Source of the DNA: Heterobilharzia americana
Taxonomy: Eukaryota; Platyhelminthes; Trematoda; Strigeidida; Schistosomatidae
Length of the DNA stretch: 64,000 nt
Direction: 5' to 3'
Assembly (NCBI GenBank): GCA_944470555.2
Contig: OX104127.1
Coordinates: forward strand, 153,961,776 to 154,025,775
Position numbers and translations under genes: made by a program. The notes below the pieces were generated by a model, which was not told where the DNA came from, made no database searches, and worked only from the letters and a program-made list of their open reading frames with translations. Below, in pieces: positions 45,701 to 54,700 of the stretch; the stretch's first letter is position 1; each line of letters opens with the position of its first letter.

Positions 45701-48700
45701 ATACGGCCTGTGCTTTGAAAGCAATGATAGTCGAACATCTGAAGCCTTATCACCCTCCCCTCAATTTAATGGACATGTTTCACGGTTAAACGTACAGCTG
45801 CTGAGCAGAATACTTAGCTCTTAACAGGCAATCACATATCACGACCCCACTACAGACGATGTAAGCTAGCAAGAGTTAATCGAGCCTCTTGTATCCGTAA
45901 AACAGATCATCAGGCTGACTTCTCTGTAATTATAAAAGGAGGGATTGCCTCTTTTCCCGAAGATTTGGATGATCAACGATTGAGGCTAGTCAGAAGGGAT
46001 CATACCTGATCCCCACAAACTAACTACTAATTCAGTTGACACAACCATTAGTCTTCGACCATCATTTTTCAGTACCTTCGTTATTAGTCCATTTGTCTGT
46101 TGCTTATCTTCGTTTCAGGTTACTCATCGCCTTCTTAGTTTCTGCAGGAGTCGGGACCGAAATAGAATTGAAATGTACCCAGTAACCTTGTGCACATTCG
46201 TGCAGTAGACAATGAACAATACATATTGTGTGAGGGCTAATGATAATGATACTACCTGGATGCCCAAACCACGGTAAACTGAGCGGTGTTTGGAACCACA
46301 AGAGGTGCAGGACCCATCTCGACGATTCATCTAGGATCCAAATGGATAGCTGGAAACTGAAGACTAGCTAGAAGACAGGTGGACAAGCCTCAAAATATTT
46401 CGCAAATCGTCCCAGTTGCCTCCTCTGCGAGTGAATCACAGGCTCATCCTTCCCCACGACAGTCTCAATAGCCACTGACTTTTTTGCACCAGTTTTCTTC
46501 ACAAGTCTAAACAGTTATCTGCTGTTATTTATCACCACTGCCTTTTCCACCTCTTAAGATTTCGCTACCCACCACTGCTGGTGGTGAATGTGTAGACTAG
46601 TCGTCAGTATATTTCAGCTGCTTTTTCTCCTTACTGTGCTCGGAGCCTATAGGAATGTGTTCATGCGTATACGCACAGTAAGGAGAAAAAGCAGCTGAAA
46701 TATACTGACGACTAGTCTACGCCTTGACCACTATCAATGATAGGTAGCGAAATCTAGAGATGAAAAAGGCAGCCGTGATAGGTAACAGCAGATAACTGTT
46801 TAGACTTGTGAAGGATTTTAAGAAGTTGATAAAACCCACTGTCTCTTTATGAGGATCAGTTACGGTCATTGACATTGTTTTTACAGCAATGAGGATGACG
46901 TCAGGTTTCCTCAGGATGAATGAAGTCTTGTTTTGATAGTTGTTCAGCTAATTTATCTTTCAAGCAGCCTTATTATCGTCATTATCAAGCCGGGCTCCGA
47001 ATGCTCCTCCCATTGCAGATTCTCAACTTCTATTTAGGTGTGCACATAAGCGTGCTAGATTCAAAGCATGATCACTGTCAAAACGCGTGCTTCAGAAGGA
47101 ATGGTAATCTTCCACCAACTGTCTCCAGCGACAACCGGTAGTAACATGGTCTATCTCTGTAGCTCATTGGGTTAAAAACTCAATTTCGACCACTTTCTAC
47201 CTACTTTGAAGTGCTCACACAAAAAGCGTAGCCCATAGCCTGGTACATAAACGTGTACTACGTTGACTTACTTTGCTATGTCTACAGCTGAGTAACGGTA
47301 GATGAGTGCCAGTGTTTCTTAATGTCGAAAATCGATGCCAGTCTTAAATGGATGGTTGTGTGAGAACAGTTGCAGCAGGTAATCGCCGTTGTCCGTTCGT
47401 GCAGATGAGATTCTCAAAGTGCTACCTAAGTGCCTTTCAGGCTTAATCATCCTATTCGTTTGTGCACTGAGATAAACTGCTGCAATAACATCTGAGCGTT
47501 TGTTTTTCATCAGGAGACTAGACATTTCGGTGGGACTCATCCATTACTTCGTCGAACTGTAACCAGTGGATGTATAGGCGGAGATAGCAAAAAGACGACA
47601 GCAAGTTGTACTACTCTTTTTGGTCTTCACTGAGCAGCGGGACAAGAGAAACCAGTGATTGGAGACTCTAGGTGATATAGCTCAGAAACGATGTCAGTGA
47701 CACAGATCTATACACACATTATCCTCATCTTAACCAATATGCTTAATCTCATCATCTTATCCTTCTTTCCTCTCTTTTACTACTTTCTTTCCTTCTTCAC
47801 CTTCTACTTTATTGCTCTGTTACTTGGTGCGTTGATATGAGGTGTGCCAACTAGGACCGTTACGCAGTAATGCCTAGTCCTGTGTTGATGATGAAACAGT
47901 CACCTGAAACCATCAGTGATCCGACCACTCATAAACATAATAAAAGCCTGTTCACATGGCAATCACACATTGTCTTTCATGAGTACAAAACAGCTAAGTC
48001 GTGTGACACCCCAACCGTCTCTAAAATCTCAGGGTACATATATATGTATATATATAAACAAATATGGATGGTCGTTCTTGACTCATCTTTACTACTGCTA
48101 CTAATTATTTACTGCCACTAGTATTCAGTTTCGCCAGCTAATCTAGGTTGTCTTTATTCCTTTGCTATGAATTGAAGAATTTAGCAGGTTTAACTTTCTA
48201 CGTATGGACAGACAGACGAAATCAAACCTAAACCCCGTATAGAAGTTCATCGGTTCAAGTCACCACACTTCACGCTAGCAAGCAAAGAAAAAGACATATT
48301 AAGATAGACAAAGGTGTATGGGAGGAGAATACATTTGAAAATAAAGTTGAGTTAAAATATTCAAGCTTTAGAAGACGTCAGAGAGGGCGTGCATCCACGC
48401 CATTGTGACTGATCTCAACCATGTCACCAAGAGTCCTCAACCACTGATTCCTATGGTCTCAAGGACCCCAGCCAGATAGTCTATACCTCTTTATATGCCC
48501 CAGACCAACAGTCAGGGACTGATGCTGTCTCTTGGTCTGACCACCTTGAACCCTCTTTCAACCTAATCCAGTTTGCAATCTTTGAACGTCGTAGTAGGTG
48601 ACACCTCGACATGCGTGGTACATGCCCAACTCACTTCAGTCGATGAAGCTGAAGATGATGATATAGCCGGGACCGGCGTACCGCTAGAGGGTACGTGCTA

Positions 48701-51700
48701 CTTCTGGGACTGACCTTTTCTTGCCTTCCTGCGTCTATCATACAAGGGGTAAAATCAACACACACTACTGGTTATGTGCGGAAGACACCTTACCGCTGTC
48801 GGATCCCGTCAAGTCAGCAGCACAACTTATCCTTTGGACCACACCATATTGTAGCTAATTACACTAAAACGGCAACCCTTTTTTGTTCAACCATCACCCA
48901 TAAGACTTTTGCGGTATAACGGGACCTCAAAGAATTATTGTTCCGGTGAGCAAAGCTCGTTGGTTCGTTCCGACGACTGTCTCGTGCAAACTCACGTTAA
49001 ACATTTGGACCTCACACTCAGAAGATTTCAAAAGCATGGTATCACAGTCAATATCCAGAAATGTCAAATAGGAGTCGAATGGCTCGATTTCCTTGGGTAT
49101 ACTATTGATAACAAAGGTATATGTCATTGACAGATAAAGTGACCCCAAATCAGGACTATTTAGAGCCGATCATTGTTAAGCAGCCTTGTGCTTTCAACAG
49201 CTTGTTAAGTCATTATCAAAGATTTTTTTCCCAGTGCAACAAGCACTGGACGGAACATCAAAGCACCAAGGAGATCACAATAGGTCTACGATTCGACTTA
49301 TCTTTTTATCCTCCGCAACGACACCCAAGAATTAGACCAGACAACCAGACAACTCTTTGCAGTGGGCCCATCGGGAGAGTTTCACTAGTGGCGAAACCAA
49401 TCGGTGTTTACTTCCGTCTGGTATTGTCTTAAAGTCATCACGAACCCATTAGGATGAGAGTAAGCTTTAGTGTCAAACAATTCTCTGAAATCTGTAGCCT
49501 AGGGTTTGGTGAAATTCAACATCGATAGTGACCACAATTTTAACGGAAAAGCTAAGCGGAAGACACAGTTAAGCACCCATGCCATTTGGCACGTTGCTGT
49601 GTTATGCCACCTTGATCATGTGCGATCCTCTAATATCAGTCGAAATATTGGTATTTTGGCATGGTGTATCAAATATACTATTCTTACCTGGTCAACCCGC
49701 TGTGTTTCTCCTTGAACTCAAACTAGCGGGTATTTTACAAGTACGAAGAACTAGTGATTGGGCTCTGTGCTCATCAAGTTCGCTTAAGGGCAATTCATAA
49801 AGTAGTAAGTAAACAACCTTAAATTTGATCCTGAACCACGCAGTGTCACAACTTTAAGGTTGTTTGAATCACATACCGACTGATTTCGAATGAGTAGAAG
49901 TGTAACATACAAGTTAAAGTGAATGATGTATACTGATGAACATTACATAAGTGGTAAAATTTAATCTTGGAGTAAAACTTGGCCATTGTAGTCGAGCATA
50001 ATCCTATATTAGATTGTTTATTTGATACAGCACAGCGTTATACAGTATTATTTACGGGATGACATTTCCAGCAAAGTTCACTGCTTAAAATGATATCAAA
50101 GTGATCTTATGACTTTCAAACTTCACTTGTATAGTCTAGCAATTCTTCATCCTATCATAATAGTAGAAAATTTTCAAAATAACGGGGATGCGAGGTGTTA
50201 GATCAATTAACGAAGATTCTGTAATCAATCTCTCCCTTCAACCAGCCGTATTGGATTTTAAAACTGTCACCCTAATCCACCCTATGTGACTATGAATAGG
50301 TGAATACAGAGGGATAGCCGAGTTTTTCTCTGAGTTATTTATGTTATACGGGTATATTATTCTGTTTCGCTAAATTTTTGTGTTTTCCTGACTGAGCTGT
50401 TGGTAGAACATGCAGTTGACTAAGAATTAGTAGAACTGCTTCTGTAGAGGCAGTTACGCAGAGCGTACAATTGGGCAGGTTCACGGTAGAATATCTGAAA
50501 ATCACTCATGGCTGACTATGAGATATAAGGATAATAAAGAGTTTTATATCATCACATCCAAGTGGCACTGGTCATCTAGTAGACACCAGAAAGACATTCA
50601 CAGTCGTTTATCAAATACCATTTAATCTACTGTGCGGACTGTGTACCCGTCTACTTCATGCAGTAGAAGCAATTATCCATTTACAACCTAATCTCTGTGC
50701 AACGAACATCGCTAAACTTGACCATTGCCACCATTAACTTTCTACTTAGTAAATTAAAAGCACTTACAGATTATCCTTCTAACTAACCAACTAACGTCCC
50801 TTCGTTTCCTTAGACTTACGTGATAAACGTTAACACGTGATCACAAGAAAACAATATTCCTGTTATTTGTCATGTATCTGATTAAATAATGACTTCCTCA
50901 TCTTCATAATTATTCAACCTTGTAAAATTGAACTATTCACAATTTTGTCTTGGCTTCTCCAATTAGTTCCGTGACTCAAATTTCGAGATCAATGTTAGTC
51001 GACACACAACCCCTCGATTAGTACTTCGGTACTAATTACTAAACTAAGGTTAGTGAAGCGCAAAAGATGAAGAACTACTAACAAACTTATTTCTTTAGTC
51101 CACTTTCTTCTTTGTATCCAGTATGCTAAAATCTCCCACGTACTAGTTATTCATTACATACGACAGATATGTTTTACATAACTTACTGAGAGTTGTTTGT
51201 ATAACATGCCTCATATTGGATAGAACTTGAAAAAAATATTTATGCGAAAAGTCAGGAGCTGAAGTTTTCCAAACACAGACTTACTGAAAGTATAATATAA
51301 ATGGTGGGGTTACGCGACGCTGGCGATTAATTGTGCATGGACTGATAAGAATAAGTCTTGAAGACCTTTAAAATGAAGAAATATAAACTATTAAGATAAT
51401 GTAAATCATGGTTATTTGCCGCACCTGAATTTTGTGCTCTTAAAAGACTACTTGGTTAACCAGCTGAAAGAAAATGAAATGGGTATGAATTCCTGATAAA
51501 GGGATCGGTGCCATAACAGTTGACAAATTACAAAGTTTCATTTGCATACTGTTATTTTTATTGTTGGGTACAACAAAAACAAGCTGAAACATTCAGGTAG
51601 AATAATGACTAAACGTAGACCGCCATGTTTTTTAAATGAAATACAAAATGACATCCACCGGCTAACAAGACCAATAAAATTCGACTTAAATATTTCTGAA

Positions 51701-54700
51701 TGATAAACCTTAATGTAACAGAGTATATGCTGCAGGTCGTGATAATTGTATTTGGCGGGTGAAATTAGCGTTGACAGTCAGAAGTGACTAACGTGATATA
51801 AAAACAGGAAAATCTGCTAATCAACAAAAATAATTTAAGATGCAGTTGCATACTTAGAAAAGATATCTTCTCAGAAAACGGATTAATTTCAATGTATGAC
51901 CGGTCTAAATAGCCTAGGAAACCAATGATAATGGCTGCAACATATTGCGAATTGATAGTTGGTAACATGCTTAATATGAAAGGTGGCAGTCGTGGGTTTC
52001 ACTTGGCATACGGTTTAGGTGCAAACTGTTAAGAAAACTCAAAATACGACCGGACAGCTGTCTACTGCTCTCCAGCTTTCAATATCTATTTAGCTGTTTT
52101 CGATCTATGATGAACACGGAGAATCATTAGTTACCCGCACATCTAATTAAAACTACCTCCGTGTGTCGACTCTTACAGTGTGCTAATACACTGACAGTAC
52201 ACTGTAATACAAATAAACTGCTCCTTTGAGTGTCTACTTCTAGAAACACCTTGTCAGTGAGAAGTTTCCAAAATAGTCATGGCAACAGTCGCTATAAAGC
52301 AAGTTTGTATAAAAATAACTTACTGAAGCACAAAGAAGAATTCCAATAAAACCAGCTCTGATTATCAGATGATGTAAAAAAAGCTCAGCTCTCTTTTGAA
52401 AGGTTACTGGTTGACTTGATCCATTTAGGGCATTTGGATTAGAAGAGGTGACCTCTTCCAACTTTGACAATTCTTCATCACATTCACCAGAAAGCCTAGC
52501 ACCTTGAGCCATGAAATAAGGAGGTAGTTCACCAAGTGCAGTACCAAAACCCTTGAAATGTATAAAAAAGGTGCTAACAATCATTCATGCAGATAGACTG
52601 CAAAAGTAAGATACATATCAAATTGTCAGATTTTTCGTTTTTCGTAGCACTTGGTTAGTGATGTAATTATACCCTATTGTTTTATAATGGACTGTTATAT
52701 GTTTATGATATGTATAAATACGATTGTACAGCTTTAGAAAATGATATCGTCGAAAAAGAAAAAAATCTCTTCTCTATCAGATAATATTTGAGGAGGCAGT
52801 GAATACATTGGTTGGAGTCCGAAATCCACATAAGCCTCATAACGAAATGTTTCAGTAAGACTCATGTTTTAACGAAACACCTGTACTTTCATAGGAAAAT
52901 AAGGCAAAGCATTTGACTGAATAATTTGACTGCAGAATGCATTACTTATCCTTACAATTAGTTAATACAAAAAGTCATTTGCCTTTTGAACCCCCGAAAA
53001 AGCTTCGCCATATTCGAAGTGCTTATTACATAACAAAAATATACATGCAGTAAGTTTTTCCCATAAACCTTCTAGAAAATCTGACCTAGTACAATATTAA
53101 TTTTCGAAATGGTCTTTACTGAAAGAACCGAAAATATGAAATTAACATTGAAGAGAACAAGTAGATAAAAATATGAGTATGACAGAAAAATGGTGTACTC
53201 AGTAGTTAGACCAAGATACGGCAAATACATGCTTTCGAAATATTTTGAAATATATCATTATATTGTTATGAATTACAATCAGTCACCTTGTGTTCAACAT
53301 GCTAGTAATCACTTATCCACGGATGCACGCTGTTTATAAAACATATATAAAGTGCGAGCATTTACATTACTTCATCTGCTCGATGAGCAGAACATGTAAG
53401 GTTCATATATGGAATTTTCATGAGTTGAACAGCTAAACTATGAGAAAAGACATGAGCAAATGAAAACTAAAGTTACAAAACAGCTCAACACTTACGATGA
53501 TGCTCATATAACGAGCAACACTTGTTGCAAAAGTCGCATTACTACGCAGTCACTTAGGGAGCGAAAACGAAACTCATGTTTTAATAGCTGACTTTTGAGT
53601 GCATAATTGAGGCATAGATTAATGGGTAAGAATAAATACTATGGTAGGAAATAGACTTTTAAACAAGAACACACTCAACAGGCGAATGAGGTTTAGTTGG
53701 ACGGCCCCATCAGAATTCCAAGATAACGGCATCCCTACGTCAAAATTTGCTTGGCACAAGATGCGTGTAGAAAGAACAGAAACAGTAACGAAATTACCAA
53801 TAAGACTATATAAAGACATAAAACAGAAAAATAAAGTACAACGGAACACTCAAAAGTACTCATAATTCCAAAACCAAATTGTTGTTTAGAATCGCACTGA
53901 AGTAACCACATAACTAAATCTTGTCGTCTACGGTTTGAGCCCTCTTTTTGTCTTAAAGGCAACAAAATTTTCAAATACCTCGAAAGGACCCAGAATTCTT
54001 ATTGCAGGAACTAGGCTGTAACTAAATAGGCAAAGACTGATATTCTCTTCCCTAATCCAGACAGATCAGCTTAAATTACTGCCATCTTTTCCTATCCACC
54101 AATCCTTGCGGACTAATGCAAGCAAAGCTGTGGGTGGGATTTTCTCTGGCTTCCTCACTTTATTCTTGTCTAACAGACTTTATTTAGTTGGATCTTTTGC
54201 CCATATAACCTATTCGACCCTAGTGGACTACTTTCAGCTACGAGTTACACCTTAATAATAAGCTGCACTTAGTAACCACGTGCACGTTCGTGTGGTAGGC
54301 TATCACACCTATTGTGAGAGCTAGAGATAGCACTTGGGTGTCCAAACGTCGGAAGGTAGGGCGGGTTTCAAAACCATGACCTTTGACTGGAGGTCGAATG
54401 TCTAAACCAATAAGCTACAGCTCCACAGTGAGTGGTAGCGATTTGGTAGATAAATTTATTTCGTTTAATAGGATGATTCGTTTGGCCGTCAGCATAAATC
54501 AAACCAGACCACAGATTCTATCCTCTCAAAACGCAGCCAAAGTTTTTAGAGTCAATAGAGATTAACCAACTTGCACACAGAAGTTTAAGCATCGTGAATG
54601 AGCTAATGACAACCCTGAAAACTGCACCACTGATATTTTATTACAACCGGATGAAAAAGGTAAAGTTGGAACTGTTGATATACGAAACAGCCAGGAACTT

